Source: Ceratothoa steindachneri
Lineage: Eukaryota > Arthropoda > Malacostraca > Isopoda > Cymothoidae
Assembly (NCBI GenBank): GCA_963969495.1
Contig: OZ018333.1
Location: 85,010,732-85,074,731 of the forward strand
DNA length: 64,000 nucleotides
Direction of reading: 5' to 3'
The notes under the pieces are model-generated. The model had not been told where the DNA came from, ran no database searches, and worked only from the letters and a program-made list of their open reading frames with translations. Below are positions 20,401 to 34,000 of this stretch, one piece after another. Within the stretch, counting starts at the first letter, position 1, and each line of letters begins with the position of its first letter. The position numbers and the translations under genes are program-made.

Positions 20401-21766
20401 ACAAAAACATTGAATGCCTAAAAGGCTTAATTTTTGTTCACTATTCCTCAATGGAGTACTTTCTTGTTGCTCTTGACCCATCCATCATCTGTTGCATTCA
20501 TGTCACACTTTCCAAATTGGACGTAAGAAAATTGAAAATGATATATTGAGGAATAATTGTGAAAATACGAAAGAGAGAATGCAAAAAGGAGAAAGATGCT
20601 TGTTCAAAGGGTATCTTCTGCAATATACATTCTTCTTTTTTTACAGAGATTGGTTGGAATTCAAACATTTCAACTCATTTTTCTCAGTGAAATTTACCCT
20701 TGTTAATTTATATCCTGGGACTTTGGTTAGGATTCTAGCTCTTCAGTATTGGTCAAACACTGGATTAATTATCGCGACTTAGATAAAATTAGCTGTGATG
20801 TTACTAGCTGTAGCATGTCTAACACAAATCGAAACTCTGCAACTAACCAAATATTTGGAGGACACTCCCACAAAGATATAGGAAAGGAAATAGAGAGGAA
20901 CTATTATAAGACCAGGGTGAAGCCTGTTATGAAACTCGGAAACCACACTAGCTCCATAAAGTTACCTTCTTCTCTAGTGAAATGGCAAAAAGGGCGATGG
21001 AGACTGGCCTTTTGGTCTTCAACACCGGCGCCAATTCATAGGGAAGAATTCCTCCGCTTGCAAACGCTTCCAACTGGAGACCCGCATCACGACGGATGGC
21101 CAGACTACCCGAAGCCTGTGTTGAAAATGCACCCAAAATCGCCACCCCGGATACGAATGTAAATCTGTAACGAAGAAATGTCAATTGTGACGGACCCCAA
21201 TCGTTCCTAGCAATGGGGGTGTCCCACAACAAAACCAATAATTAAAACCAGTCGCGCTCCTAGTCTATATGGTGCCCCCTCTCCTTCGAAATGTAACCTA
21301 CCATCCAACATAAAGAATATTTTTTGATAAACATTCAAACAATTAAGTACAAACCAAATTGTTTATTGACCGTATGTTCTAAACATTTAAAACTACACAT
21401 ATGTGAATTAAATACCTAAATTAAAAGAATAAATATGTTACAAAATAAACCTGAATTGAAAAAGGTTGGCTTTATAAATGGATAAAAAAAGACCTCAAAT
21501 GGAGAAAGAAATGACTAAATTTCCCAAATCCTTCACTATACAAATACAACCGAACAAACTTATTAATCAGGAAAATATGTCTATGACCCCATTTTCCTGA
21601 CTGTCAGCAGGATTATGAACAAAAGTAACAAACAAATCTCGATGAAACATTCGGGGGTTTGGGGTGGGTGGGGGCTACAGTCGGTATGAAGTGATCCGTT
21701 TCCTCCATTTTAAAGGTTATGGACTGGCTAAAATGTTTAATGCTGCCATTGACAGACTCCTAGGGA
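20401..21766. other. Interval with no recognised gene
   Basis: A 137-codon open frame occurs at 20749-21162, but it has no motif I recognise, and the opposite strand is open over part of the same stretch. A G-rich patch lies at about 21650-21680. I see no repeat that occurs elsewhere in the window. Confidence 0.4.
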
Positions 21767-21854
21767 GAATGCGCTATCTGAACGCCCTCTAGTTGCTATT
21801 GCACTTCACCGAATGCGCTATCTGAACGCCCTCTAGTTGCTATTGCACTTCACC
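21767..21854. repeat. Exact 44-bp tandem duplication
   Basis: The unit starts GAATGCGCTATCTGAACGCC and ends TTGCACTTCACC. It is present twice in direct succession without a difference, so the duplication is recent compared with the decayed elements around it. Confidence 0.9.
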
Positions 21855-23469
21855 TATAAAAACAAAACCATTCCATTGCCCAACTGCGATCTAAAGCCTG
21901 ACCTTCCTTGTCTTCTTTGATGCAAAGTCATCAATATCATCGCCATATGAAATCTGCCGAGCGATTGTATGATTAATGCTAATGGCGCCGAGACCTCAGA
22001 GCTGTTCTTGGGCCACGGTTGACCTCAAGTTGGACTTGATTAGCTTCAGTTTAGAACGAATCGCTTTTTCTCGCGGCTTTTACCCCCGTAATCCAACCAG
22101 TCATTGGCGGCTGCCCATACCTAAATGCGCCCCTGATTAAGACTAGAAGAGAAGAGTATAAAAGAGACAGACTGAAACTAAAGCACGCTCTGCACCGCTT
22201 GCCCAAGTTACAACAGTGGAAGGTCAAGGCAAGGAAATAATAACAATGCCCACGCAACATTGATGCCCTGTGAGAAGATGTAAGGAGTTATAGTGTTTTC
22301 CTCACTAATGACTATGCCCAGAGGCATCAACGATGTGTTTTTAGGCAGCCAGCGATCATTCTGTTGGTTTATCGCCTGTCCCACACAAAAGTTTTTCTAA
22401 GAACAAAGGAAGAAAGCTGTTGCTATTTTCCTTGATTTCAATGATGTAGGCTTCTGCCTTCACTTTATGGATTTCCTTGCTAGCCATTATGAGAAGCTGG
22501 CACCTCTTCAGCCCATATGAGTTGTAGCCCAGGTCGTGGTACACTGCTCTGTACCAGGACCTTGTTCTCATACATCTTCTTGACAACTGCAGCTGTCCAT
22601 CCTTCACATCTTTGCCGAGTGTTGCCTTTGCTAAATCTTAGGAGGAGGGTATTCCCTTTTATTACTGGGCAGATGGCCCCCCAGCAGGTTCTGTGGGGCA
22701 TCTTGTCTGAGACTCGTGTCTCTTTTTTGTGTGAATAAAATTTTTAAATTTTTAGAAGAATCTTATCTTTTAGCTAAAATTGAATATATTGTTTCATGAT
22801 TTTATATTCTATGTTCTTCTATCTATTGTTGATCCATCTATAGTCTATGTTTTTATCCTTTGTCGAGTCCTCAAAAATTTATTTTGATATCCTTTTACAT
22901 CTTTTGATGGTTTTGAATTCCGGTACTTCCATTATATTGATTTTAATTTCATAGCTATATTCTTGTATATTCTCTAGATGTCCATATTTTTCTATTGAGA
23001 ATTTTCATGCAAATTGCCCGTCCTTGAATTTGGTTGCGGCTAGTCCGTTTGGGTTTTGCAGCATTTATTTTGGGCACTGTTCATTTAGGGTCCTTGAGAT
23101 CCTCTGCTTGACACCGATGACAAACTATATTCTTGGCACTAACACAGCAACAAACATTCGTGATAACTTCATTTATCCATAACTTCATCTATCCTTATTC
23201 TCCGCCTCATTAAACTTCTGTTTCACTTTGTAAATGACTTTCCTCAGGTAATTAAAAAGAATTCACAATATGTTTCATGATTCTCTCATCACAGAGGGAT
23301 GTGAGTATGGTGTTGCACTTATAAATTTCAGCTGACATTTTTAGAAAAAATTACATGCTGTTTATTGCCCACATTAAAGCTAAACTTTTATTGAGCATGT
23401 CCAAGTAACCTATTTGTGTGTATCGTTAGTTCTTAGGCGCCCTTTCAACTTGCATCAATTTACCTGAAA
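21855..23469. other. Interval with no recognised gene
   Basis: Short open frames at 22356-22738 on both strands have no family motif that I recognise. The sequence from 22740 to 23160 is AT-rich. The right end abuts the mariner fossil and may contain the rest of it in unrecognisable form. Confidence 0.4.
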
Positions 23470-23985
23470 CGGGCTGTAGATTTCATAATTTTACAAGGAG
23501 CAAGGTTAGGAGAATATGGAGTTTGAAGCAATTCTTTCCCACCAAGCTCCTCCAAAAGATCTTTGGTTATTTGTGGATGGGCATTATAGTGATAGAGGAT
23601 CACAAGCCTGCTATTGAGTAAGGATGGTCACCTTTGACCCTAAACTGCTTTCAAACAATAAAGTTGATTGTAATAGAGATTAACATTAATTTTTTTTATC
23701 GTCTAACAGTTCATAATGGACAATTTCTTCAATATCCCACTTTATTCTGCTTCTTCAACTGATCAATGAACATCTGCTTTTAACATTATGATAAAGAATC
23801 CACTTCTCATCACCAGTAACAAGCTACCTGAAAATGTCAGGAGAGCAATGACTCACAATAAGCAAGACACTGTTGCAGATTCACTGAATCAATTTTCCAA
23901 TCGCTGGAACCTTTGCAATCATTTTCAATTGCCGCAGGAAAGTCCTATAGGTTACATTAATATTTTCTGCTATTTCCTTTGGTGT
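23470..23985 (-). pseudogene. Mariner-type transposase fossil
   Basis: The minus strand reads KEIAENINVTYRTFLRQL with KVPAIGKLIQ (second half of the DNA-binding domain). LVTGDEKWILYHNVKSRC carries the first catalytic Asp of mariner transposases. Pieces equivalent to the WWD/IxHxELL region follow (DIEEIVHYELLD). Then come LVILYHYNAHPQITKDLLEE, where the usual HDNARPH has become HYNAHPQ, and LLQTPYSPNLAP, equivalent to PPYSPDLAP with the last catalytic Asp replaced by Asn. Stops occur between the blocks. The order matches mariner from helix-turn-helix to catalytic core. The N-terminal side is cut by LINE copy 5 and the C-terminal end is not visible. Confidence 0.75.
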
Positions 23986-26900
23986 TGTTGCAGGAGACCA
24001 TCCTGTGCCCATGCACCCTGTCCACCCTTCTGGGGTATAAGGGTTTTGCGACCCCACCACCACGAAATGGTGGCCGGGTGGGATGATGCGCGATTTACAC
24101 CCGGCATGAGGTCTCTGTTCTTCTCTTTGCTTTAAACACCTCCTTTCATGCAGTACTTGTGCAGCTGCACCTGGGTAGGAGGTATACTGTTATTTCTGCG
24201 TACATTCCACCGTCAGCTGACTTCGACCCGGGGTAATTCCGCCGCGTCTTGGTACGGTTGCCAAGGCCCTTTCTATTGTTCCGAAATCTAAACGGTAAAC
24301 ACACCCTCTGGGGAAACTACTCGATTAAACCCAGGGGTCAAGTCCTTGTCGACGTGATCGACGACCTGGAGATAGGTGTCCTAAATGTGAATAAGTTTAC
24401 GCATCACTGCCCGAGAACCGCTTCATTTTCCTGTCTCAATCTATCTTTGTGCTCTCCCGATGCCTAGCCTGATTTTGAGTGGGGTGTAGGCGATGACCCC
24501 CCAATGGCAGTAGTGACTTTACCAATCAAATATTTTCTGGCCGCTGCCGCGTGAGAGCCGGCATTGGTGTTGAGTGGCGCCGGCGCGGTGGTCTGCATTT
24601 CAGAAAATGACTGATTTCTACATCTCAGTCGAGGATTTTCGATCGGTAGATTAGGCCGTTGAGTTCTCCGGCAACCTCATCCTAGAACGTCTGGTCGTTT
24701 TGCACGCCGACGGCTCCCGTGGTGGTCAGCGGAGTGTGAGGTGAGACTTAAACAGATGCGATATGCCTACTTGCGCTATACGCGCCGCCCTAACGATTTT
24801 ACTGTCCGGGAATTTCGTTGAGCTAGGACTAGGTTCCGGTATATTTCGAAGCACGCCCGCCGCTCTTCTTGGCGGGAATATGTCTCTTCACGTAACGGGA
24901 AAGACCCCTCTAGCAGAGGTGTGGAAGGGAGTCAAAAGGATTCGGGGCAATTTCTCGCAGGACTCCACTCCCGTTCTCCAGGACCCTGCGTCCATGGCGT
25001 AATCCTTCGCGACCGCATTCTCTAGCCCGGATGCTGCTCAGCCAGCATTCAATGTGCGTTGTGATATCGCGGAAGTCCGCCGACTGGACTACCTCCTGAG
25101 ACGGAAAACCCTTCAAGGAGGTTTACATTCAATGAGTTGTGCTCAGACCCTCCATTTCTGTGCGGACTCCGGGAATCCTGGTACAGACAATATCCCTTAC
25201 TCCATGTTTTGACACCTTGGTGAGCGAGGCATGGCCTTTCGGTTAAATTTGTTCAACAAGATCTTGGTAATGAGTATCCTCCCAGACTCTTGGCAAATCG
25301 CTGCTACTGTGCTCACTTTTCACAAACCAGGTAGAAAGTACTTTACCCCGGCCAGTTTCCACCAAATCTCTAAGCTCCTGCGTGTACAAGTTGATCAAGA
25401 AATTGGTAAATGTTATATTAGCCTTTTTCTGGACAACGGAGGCCATATCTTCTGCACTGTGCGGCTTTCGCAAGTTCCACTCCACTTAGGTTGCTCTGCT
25501 CCGACTGCAAAAGGCCGTCTGAGAGGCATTCTTCGTAGACAGCACCACGCCACGGTGTTTTTTGGTGTAGAGAAGGCCTATGACCCGTATAGCGATACGG
25601 TATTATGGAGACTCTCCACACGATTGGAGCGAGGGTACGTATATCTGAAATTTATGAGTCGATTCCGCGTACGAGTTGGGCGAGCCCTCTCTCGCCCAAT
25701 GGAGCAGGAAAATAGTGTCCCGCAGGAAGATAGTGTCCCACAGGAATGTATACTCAGTGTCACACTCTTTGCCCTGAGCATCAATGGCATCACCTCGATG
25801 CTGCTGTAAGATATTCTCGCTACGCTAACGTGGACGAACTTTTGATATCTTTTGGCACGGACCAGATGCCAACTATGAAGCGTCGACTTTAACAGGCATT
25901 GAACCGCTTCTCTCGCTATGCCGAGGTACACACGCTTCTGTTTTACTTTACCAAGACTAAGGTGGTGCACTTGGGCCGACATCCACGGCACTACCCTGAC
26001 CGAGACTTGTTTCTAAATTGGGTTCGTCTGTAAGTGGTTGACTCGCACCGCTTTATTGGTCTTGTATTTGACCGATGCCTCACCTGTTACTCTCATATTC
26101 GCAGTCTTAGGATCTCTTGTACTCGCGCCATGTTTATTTTTCGCTCCGTGACGTTCATCCTCTGGGGCACTGATATTGCTACTGCCTTACTTATTTTATT
26201 GGTCCTTTGTTCGTTCGAAGCTCGACTACAGATGCGAGTTTTATGTAGCCGCAGTCGAGCGTGTATTGCGGAAGGTAGACTCGATCTACCACTCTGGCCT
26301 TCACCTTGCGACCGGTGCCTTCCGCACATTCCCATTGAGAGCCCACTTGTCGATGCTGGGGAGATGCCACCTGCTCTGCGGCGTGCACACTGCCTTATTC
26401 GCCTGTACTCGCGAACCACGCGCCTCCTTCATTTGCCAATAGCTCACTACATCCGCAGTTGATCTCGACGGTGCCTATGCCGCCGAGAGATACCATTCAT
26501 ACCCTAAGTCCTTTGAGTTTAGGGATAGGAAACTCCCGCGAGAGCTTAGTATAGTTCCTGGGCTGGTGGCGACCCTGGTTCTGCCCAGAAAGCTAGCCTG
26601 GAGGTTACCACATTTGACTATTTGTCGTCTCGCTTCTGATCCCAAAGCCTCTACACCACCGTGACTTTTATGTTCGGCATTTATGGAGCCCACTTTGTGT
26701 CACGCTGGCACCGTGCCAGTGTTTACGAATAGTTCCAGTCACAAGAGGGGGTCGGTTTCCAAACCGTGCCCCTTCTGTTTGAAATCAGCGGGATTCTGCC
26801 AGGCGCTGCGTCTGTCTTCACGGCTGAGCTGGTTGCAATACACAGCTCTGTACGGGAGATTACGCGACGTGCCCGGTTCGGAGACCGGAATGCGATCTAT

Positions 26901-27255
26901 AGCGACTCACAAAGCACCCTGATTGCTCTCTGTGCATTGGAATCTCTGCATCCTCTGGTTCGCGATATCCGTAACGCCACGGTTTTGCCGAGCCGAGCGG
27001 ATCTCTAGATTATCTTCTGCTGGGTTCCTGGACATGTAGGAATTGCGGGGAATGAGGGCACCAAAGAGTCCACGAGGACTGGATGACCAGACCAGCATTT
27101 CGCTCTTCCTCACACTGATTACATGGCAGGAATATGGGCGGCCTGCCAAAGAAGATGGATGACGGTCGAGACGAGCGGGGTTACTACCTCTGGTGTTTGT
27201 ACTCGAAACTGGTTCGTGTACACGGATTTGCGGACTATACGACCAGTTTTTGAGT
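23986..27255 (+). mobile_element. LINE copy 5, 5'-truncated (endonuclease to RNase H)
   Basis: The copy starts inside the endonuclease at the GCAGGAGACCAT (QET) motif. It runs through DVIDDLEIGVLNVNKFTHHC, the RT finger region, GVEKAYDPYSDTVLWRLSTR and VPQECILSVTLFALSINGI. The catalytic box is disrupted (a deletion gives YANVDE-like text). The thumb follows, then RNase H with AGTVPVFTNSSS, VFTAELVAIHSSVREI and AIYSDSQSTLIALCALES. A deletion at about 27165 joins the RNase H end to the family C-terminus. The 3' hairpin is not seen. 5' truncation is the usual outcome of target-primed reverse transcription. No target duplication was identified. Confidence 0.75.
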
Positions 27256-27560
27256 AATTGTACTTCAATAATTCACAACTCTGGCACTACTTTACCTTTC
27301 TATTATTGTTATTATATTAATTATTAGTATTTATTACAATTATTATTATTAACATAATTTATTTTTTATTAAATTACTCTTTCTTAGTATTATTAATTTT
27401 ATTATTATTTAGTATGATCTTATATTACTTATTATTGGTATATATCATTTACATATCATTTATTATTACTCTATTATATAATTCTCTATTATGATTAGTA
27501 TTAATTATTAGTAGTATGTTATTATTATTTAGGATTATTTACCATAACTGTTACATATCA
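27256..27560. repeat. ATT-rich low-complexity tract
   Basis: The stretch is built almost only of A and T with repeated ATT/TAT triplets. No coding signal is visible. Confidence 0.7.
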
Positions 27561-28225
27561 TTATTGCTATCCACTCAACCTTTCTCGCATCAATTTGCAC
27601 CAGAAGGACTGTTTCCAACTGTACACACAATTTGGTTTGGTAACCATGGTTCCTTGGTGGACTGTATGGCATCCTGTGGTATGATAATAATATATGTTCA
27701 CCCACCCTACTGGTTTGTGGACCCACCTATCTCTACTTCTCTTTATTACATACCCTCCTAGCCCGTTCCACACTTGCTCTCCTACCCACAAGGGTTCTGG
27801 CTGCCCAATGCACTCTTGTATACAGGTAGGTCCCTATCTGCTACGAGGGCCGAAAGCCCCCTGGCTAAGGCAAGTATTAGGTATGGGGTGTGCTGGACCC
27901 TTGACTCTTCTCACCTACCTCGAATACACATGGTGCCTATACCGGCACCATCCCTTATTGCTCTAGTTTCAGGCCAATTTTGCCTAAATGCTGGGTCGGG
28001 GTCCATCAATGCTGGACCAGGGCCGATTATGTGTAAATGATCACACACAGAATTTGTGATCCTCTGGAGACTTTTCTTTTAGCCTCCTCACTCATGGGGA
28101 GGTCATAGTGTCTACTTTCCATGAGGCCCCTCATTTCTTTATTACTCTTATGGGAGGAAGACGAAAATTGAGGCATCCATTTGACAAGTGGAGGGGCTCC
28201 TGTATCTCCATATTTGGTCCTGCTC
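27561..28225. other. Interval with no recognised gene
   Basis: Short frames only. The last few dozen bases before 28226 resemble the beginning of ORF1 of the LINE family and are treated as the left end of copy 7; its true 5' boundary is not clear. Confidence 0.4.
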
Positions 28226-28239
28226 TCTGGTAGATCCAC
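28226..28239 (+). repeat. Target-site duplication left of LINE copy 6
   Basis: TCTGGTAGATCCAC is repeated exactly at 34933-34946. It is part of the ORF1 start of copy 7 (equivalent to GGGCAGCTCCAC in other copies). Confidence 0.9.
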
Positions 28240-28707
28240 GTCCGACCCCAGCTTAGCCTCTTCTCCTTCTTTCAGACGGCCTGTATTTCTCCCCTACTTC
28301 GTCGCTTTTCATACAATCTCGCCCACAACTTTCTCTGGTCAGCCTCTAATTTCAAAGGGTAGATGCTGACCTTCTTCTCAGCCAACCGTCCCGGATCGGA
28401 GCTGAGGGGGGATGGGACAATGTTCCCTAACCACCACGCTCCGGTCTGGCGTGGCTGGTTTTCAACAACCTGCTTCATCCTCACCCATACCTTATTCACA
28501 TCCCCTTTCCTTCTCACTTCACAATCTATATTTTTACGCTGTGCCCAAGGTGGAGCCGCCAAGCCGAGGGACTGCCAGGCCACCAGGCAGGAGGAGTGGT
28601 CCTGAAAGGCGGCACCTGGCTCTGCCAGCCCTGTACACACCCCTTGCAGGGTGGGCTACTGCGAAGTGTGATGAGCTATTGCTTCCCGTATAAAATACAA
28701 GGTCACC

Positions 28708-31090
28708 ATGCCCACTGATGAACTAATAAAAAAAAACACCCATCAACTTCCCCTGTTCCATCGACGGAGCCGCCCTCGGGCAGCTCCACAGAAAAAATTG
28801 AAGTCCCCACACCTGTGCTTGCACAGGGGACGCTACATATTTCTCTAACCGGAAAGGAGGCCTACTCCTCTCCTTCGCCTACGGGTGTAGGGGACTCCCC
28901 TTCACCCCCTTGTCTGGAGGTGCCTTCGGGCAACTCCCTCTTTCCAGCGGCAGTCCCCCCTTTTCTTTCCAAGGGCACTGCCAAGAAAGCCAGCAGGCAG
29001 CTCATAGCCGACCGCTCCCCAGTGACGGGCTCGGTAGGGCAAACCCCCTTAGTGGGGAGAGGAGCCAGGCCCCTTCGGTCGCTTCCCTCAAAAGACCTGC
29101 TGGCCAGAATATTAAACCTTGCCGGGGTCTCTGTGCCTCCCCAAACATGACAAGTGACGCTTCCAACGGGACCTGCGATTTCCTTGGAGGGGATGGCCAC
29201 CTGGAGGCCGTCCCTGAGATAGACATGGTCCTTGAGGCAACCCAGCCTCAGACGGTAGGGCCTTCCATGTGAGGGAATCTGGGCTCGGCGCCAAGCACCG
29301 AACCCGAATCCCTTCCTATGCAAGGTCCTCATCAAACGACCCATTTTCCAAGGCAGTAGAAAGAGGGGAAGGATCTCCTCCAACCGGTGCCCTGCGACTG
29401 CCAGGACCTTCTCGATCTCAGGGAAGGACCTGGCTGAGGTAGATCGATCTGGCCTAGGGGCTTCTGCCGGCGGAGGGAGAAGCGGGTTCATTACCCACCC
29501 TCCCCTCCTAAAACTTAAAAAAATAAGAAAAAGACTAAGAAGACTCGGGGCTCCTTTCCATCCGCGGGTGCTGTGGGGACGTATGGGTCTAATGCCACTT
29601 TGGTAAGCGACCAAGCCAAGATCGTCACATCCGGCCCCTTTACCCCCCCGGGTGCGGAGCCCCCGACTATGACTAAGACGAAAAGAGCGCAGGGCGGAGC
29701 CATCATAACATCGGGGTCCCTCATTCAGAGGTTACCTGGCTTTTTCGAGCCCGCTGGCTTCAAACGCTTCCTCGTTATTCGCTCCACTGATGGCAGAATG
29801 TTGGCCAAGGGCAACACGATCCATCAGAGAAGAGCATTAGCTAGTGTAATTTGTAGAGAGCCGAAGGTGACCCGTTTCTCGGACGAGAGCCTTTTGGCGA
29901 ATAGGGCGGATCCCTCCGAGGCGGCCAAGATAAGTGCTCTTCGGAAACTTCATGGCACCCCGGTGAGTGTGACGCCGCACTCTACCATGAACTTTGTGAA
30001 AGGAGTAGTTTATGAGATGGAACTCATTGACTACTCCATAGAGGACATCAACTTAGAGCTGGCTGACCATTGGGAGGTCAAGGTCGAATGTGTGATGAGA
30101 AAACAGGAAGGGGCCTAGAGACCCACCCCTACACTCTTTGTCACGTTCGACTGTGACAAGCTTCCTGAGTCAGTGCGTGCCGGTTGGTACCGCTACCGCG
30201 TAAAGGCATTCGTGCCACTGCCACGGTGGTGCTATTACTGTAACCGCGTCGGCCATACGAATCGTTCATGTAGACGTGCAAAGTCGGGCTCTCCTGAAGT
30301 CTGTGTAAATTTCTCCAAGGCCGCACACGATAAGTCTAAATCGTGTGTGGCCAAGTGTGTCAATTGTGGAGAGCCGCACCCCACTTCTTCGACCAATGTG
30401 GTGCATATCTCCTTGAGAATGAAATCCTGACTGTTCAGGCCCAGGATCGACTCTCATTCTGCGAGGCTAAGGACTTGGTCCTGGCTCGCCTGGCTCTGCC
30501 TGGGACGTCTTATGCCTCAATGGTTAGAAAGCCACCCTCTGCTCCTGGCCCATCCAGGCTAACGAGCACGGTTGTTTCCGCGCCCATTCGGAGCCCTTCT
30601 GCGCTTTCTACTCAACCCGGACGCTTTCCTGGTAAAGCTGGCGGCACAAAGGGTTCACACCCATCCCGGACTAACCAGGGCTCCCCTCCCCCAACCTTCT
30701 CCAAGCGTGACCGTTTTCCGTAAGGCGAAACGGCCACGCGCCTCCACCGAGTCGTTAGACTCACAGGAGGCAACACCCCTGAAGTTGGTCGCCAGGCCAT
30801 CTTCTGGGGTTCATAAAGCTGTCCCCCGAAAGGAGGACAGCAGGAAAGGAGCTTCGGCTGCTTCGCCCACGCCTAGTGGTTGGCTGAGTGGCCCGGAGTC
30901 GTTGGTTCATCGAAAAGAGGGCCCCACGCCCCTGAAGCCGCAACGCCCGCCTAAGGTTTCGAGACCGAGGGAGGAAAAGACTCGCATGGTGAGCGCAACT
31001 TCCCCGAATAAATCCTCGAAGGCGACAGCGTATTGTCCGTCAACAGCGCCCGGGGTTCTGCGTCCGTTAAGCGTACGGCCATTCCGGTGA
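28708..31090 (+). pseudogene. ORF1 of LINE copy 6
   Basis: The start keeps CACCATGCCC. The N-terminal GKEAYSSPSPTGVGDSPSPP and SKGTAKKASRQ segments are followed by the acidic middle, a Lys-rich patch and the folded domain with GFKRFLVIRSTDGRMLAKGN and NFVKGVVYEMELIDYSIEDI. The knuckles (about 30225-30400) are CYYCNRVGHTNRSC, a second with the middle Cys replaced (CVNFSKAAHDKSKSC) and CVNCGEPHPTSSTN, with the last Cys disturbed by a 1-base change. The C-terminus is the best in the window: it runs through RKAKRPRASTESLDSQEATP and ends LSVRPFR, overlapping the start of ORF2. At least four frameshifts are present. Confidence 0.75.
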
Positions 31091-34000
31091 GTCTCTTTTT
31101 GTCGAATAGGAACCGCGTCTCCTCCGAGCTAGTCCTGGAGGACATATTCCTTCAATGGAATAGCCTTGGACTCTGGGCCAACTGGGAGGAGCTGCGGAGT
31201 CTCGTCTCGTTTCGTTTCCCGTTAGCTATTTTTCTGCAGGAGACGATGCTAGGCGCGTGCCCCTTGCCCGCCCTCCCGGGATATAACGGTCTCGGGACCC
31301 CACCACCACGAGATGGCCGAGCTGGGGTATGCGCGGTTTACACCCGGCATGATGTCTCTGTTCTTCCTTTCTCTTTAGATACCTCCTTTCAGGCATTAGC
31401 TGTGCAACTTCACCTGTATAGGAAGTATAGTATCATTCCTGCGTACATTCCACTGTCAGCTAACTTCGATGCGGGGGATTTCCGCCGTGTTGTGGCACGG
31501 TTGATAAGGCCCTTTATTTTGCTTCGAGATCTCAACGGCAGGCATTCTCCCCGGGGAGATTACTCAATAAATCCCAGGGGACAAGTCCTTGTCGATCTAA
31601 TCGAAGAGTTTGAGATAGGTGTCCTAAATGTGGATGAGTTTACGCATCACTGCCCGAGAACCGCTTCATTTTCTTGCCTTGATCTATCTTTGTGCTCTTC
31701 GGATGCACAGCCTGATTTTGATTGGGGGGTGGTCGATGACCTCCATGGTAGGGATCACTTTCCCATTCAAATATAATTTTCAGGGCAACTGCCGCCTGAG
31801 AGCCCACCTCGGTGGTGCTTGGCGCGGGCGCGGTGGCCTGCATTTCAGGAAATGACTGAATTCTCTATCTCAGTCGAGGAGTTTAGGTCGGTATATGAGG
31901 CCGTTGAGTTCTTCTCCGGCAACCTCATCGCCGTGGGCCTGACTACTATTCCTAGGACGTCTGTCCGTTTTGCACGCCCACCACTCCCATGGTGGTCAGC
32001 CGAGTGTGAGACGGCCCTCAAACAGAAGCGTTATGCCTACATGCGCTATAAGCGCCGCTCGAACGATTTCACTGTGTGAATTTCTTCGGGCTAGTGCTAG
32101 GTTCCGGTATATTTCGAAGCACGCCGCCGCTCTTCTTGGTGGGCATACGTGTCTTCACTTAACGAGAAGACCCTGCTATCAGAGGTGTTGAGGAGAATCA
32201 AAAGGATTCGGGGGAGTTCTCGCATGACCCCCCTCCCGTTCTCCAGGAGAATCGGACTGCAATCTCAGACACCGTGTCAGTGGCGAAATCCTTCGCGACC
32301 GCTTTCTCCGCATTCTCTAGCCGGAATGCTGCTCCGTCGGCATTCAATGCACGTCGTGATGTCGCGGAAGGCCGCCGGCTTGAGTTTACCTCAAAAGGCG
32401 GAGAACCCTTCAACGACAGGTTTACTGTGAGTGAGTTGTGCTCCGCTCATGCTTCGTGCGCGGACACCGCCCATGGTCCGGACGATTTCCCGTACGCCAT
32501 GCTTCGACACCTGGGTGAGCGAGGCATCGCCTTTCTGTTAGATTTGTTCAACAGGATCTGAGTGGAGGCTCTCCTCCCAGATTCCTGGCGAGTCGCTAAC
32601 CGGGGAGAGATCACTCTACTCCGCCGGTTTCAGCCCAAGCTTTCTAACCTGTTGCGTGTGCAAGTTGATAGAGAAATTGGTAAATGTTAGATTAGCCTTT
32701 TTCCTGGACAGCGGGGCCATCTCTTTTCTCCACAGTGCTGCTTCCGCAAGTTCCACTCGACGTCGGATGCTCTGCTCCGACATGAAAATGCCGTCTGCAA
32801 GGCCTTCCTTCGTAGACAGCACTACGCCACGCTGTTTTTCGATCTGGAGAAGGCCTATGATACCGCATGGCGATACGGTATCATGGAGACTCTCCATACG
32901 ATGGGGGCGAGGGGACGCCTCCCAATGTTTATATCTGAATTTTTGCGAGATCGTCGATTCCGCGTAGGGGTGGGGGAAGCCCTCTCCGGCCCAAAGGAGC
33001 AAGAAGATGGTGTCCCGCAGGGAAGTGTCCTCAGTGTCACACTCTTTGCCCTGAGCATCAACTCTATCCCCTCGGTGCTCCCGGAAGATGTTCTCGCTAC
33101 GCTCTACTTGGACGACCTTTTCATCTCTTTTGGCACGGCGCAGATGGTAACTCTGGGGCATTGACTCCAACAGGCATTGAACCGCCTCTCTCGCTATGCC
33201 AAACCGCACAGGTTTTGGTTTTCTTTGGCCAAGACTAAGGTGGTGCACTTTTGCCGCCAACCACGGCTCCACCTTGACCCAGATTTGTTTCTTAATGGGG
33301 TGCGCCTGGAAGTGGTTGAATCGCACCGTTTCCTTGGTCTTGTATTTTACCGACGCCTCACCTGGGAGGCTCATATTCGTAGCCTTAGGGCCTCTTGTAC
33401 TTGCGCCATGGATATTTTTCGTTCCGTGACGTTCCCAAGCGCTGATAAGGCTACTGCCTTACTTTTTTATGAATCCTTTGTTCGTTTGAAGCTTGACTAC
33501 AGATGCGAGTTTTATGCATCCGCAGCCGATCGTTTATTGCGGAAGGTGGACTCAATCCACCAAACTGGCCTTCGCCTTGCGACCAGTCCCTTCTGCACTT
33601 CTCTGATTGAGAGCCTGTTGGTCGATATTGGGGAGATTCCACTTGTTCTACGCCGCTACAGTGCATCACTCTCCCGTACACGCGAGCCTGGCGCCTCCCT
33701 CAGTCGCCAACAGCTCTCACTGCATCCGCAGCTGATCTCGACGGTGCCTATTCCCCCGAGAGACGCCAGTCATACCCTAAGCCCTTTGGGTTTAGGGCCA
33801 GAAAACTCCTTCGAAAGCTAGGGATAGCTCTCGGGCCGGTGGCGCCCCTGGTTCTGCTCATGACGCCACCCTGGAGGGTACCACATTTGGCTATTTGTCG
33901 CTACGGATTTGCTCCCAAAGCTTGTACAGCGCCGGGAGTATTGTGTTCGACCTTTTTGGAGCACACCTCGTGTCACGCTGAAACCGTGCCAGTGTATACG

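Noticed and set aside
20749..21162. A 137-codon frame that could be a host gene
   Set aside because: No motif, no splice or poly(A) context, and the opposite strand is open over a similar length; I see no support for coding.
22356..22740. Possible transposase on the minus strand (VKKMYENKVLVQS, GLQLIWAEEVPAS)
   Set aside because: The motifs do not match any family I can name with confidence, and the two frames do not join into one readable protein.
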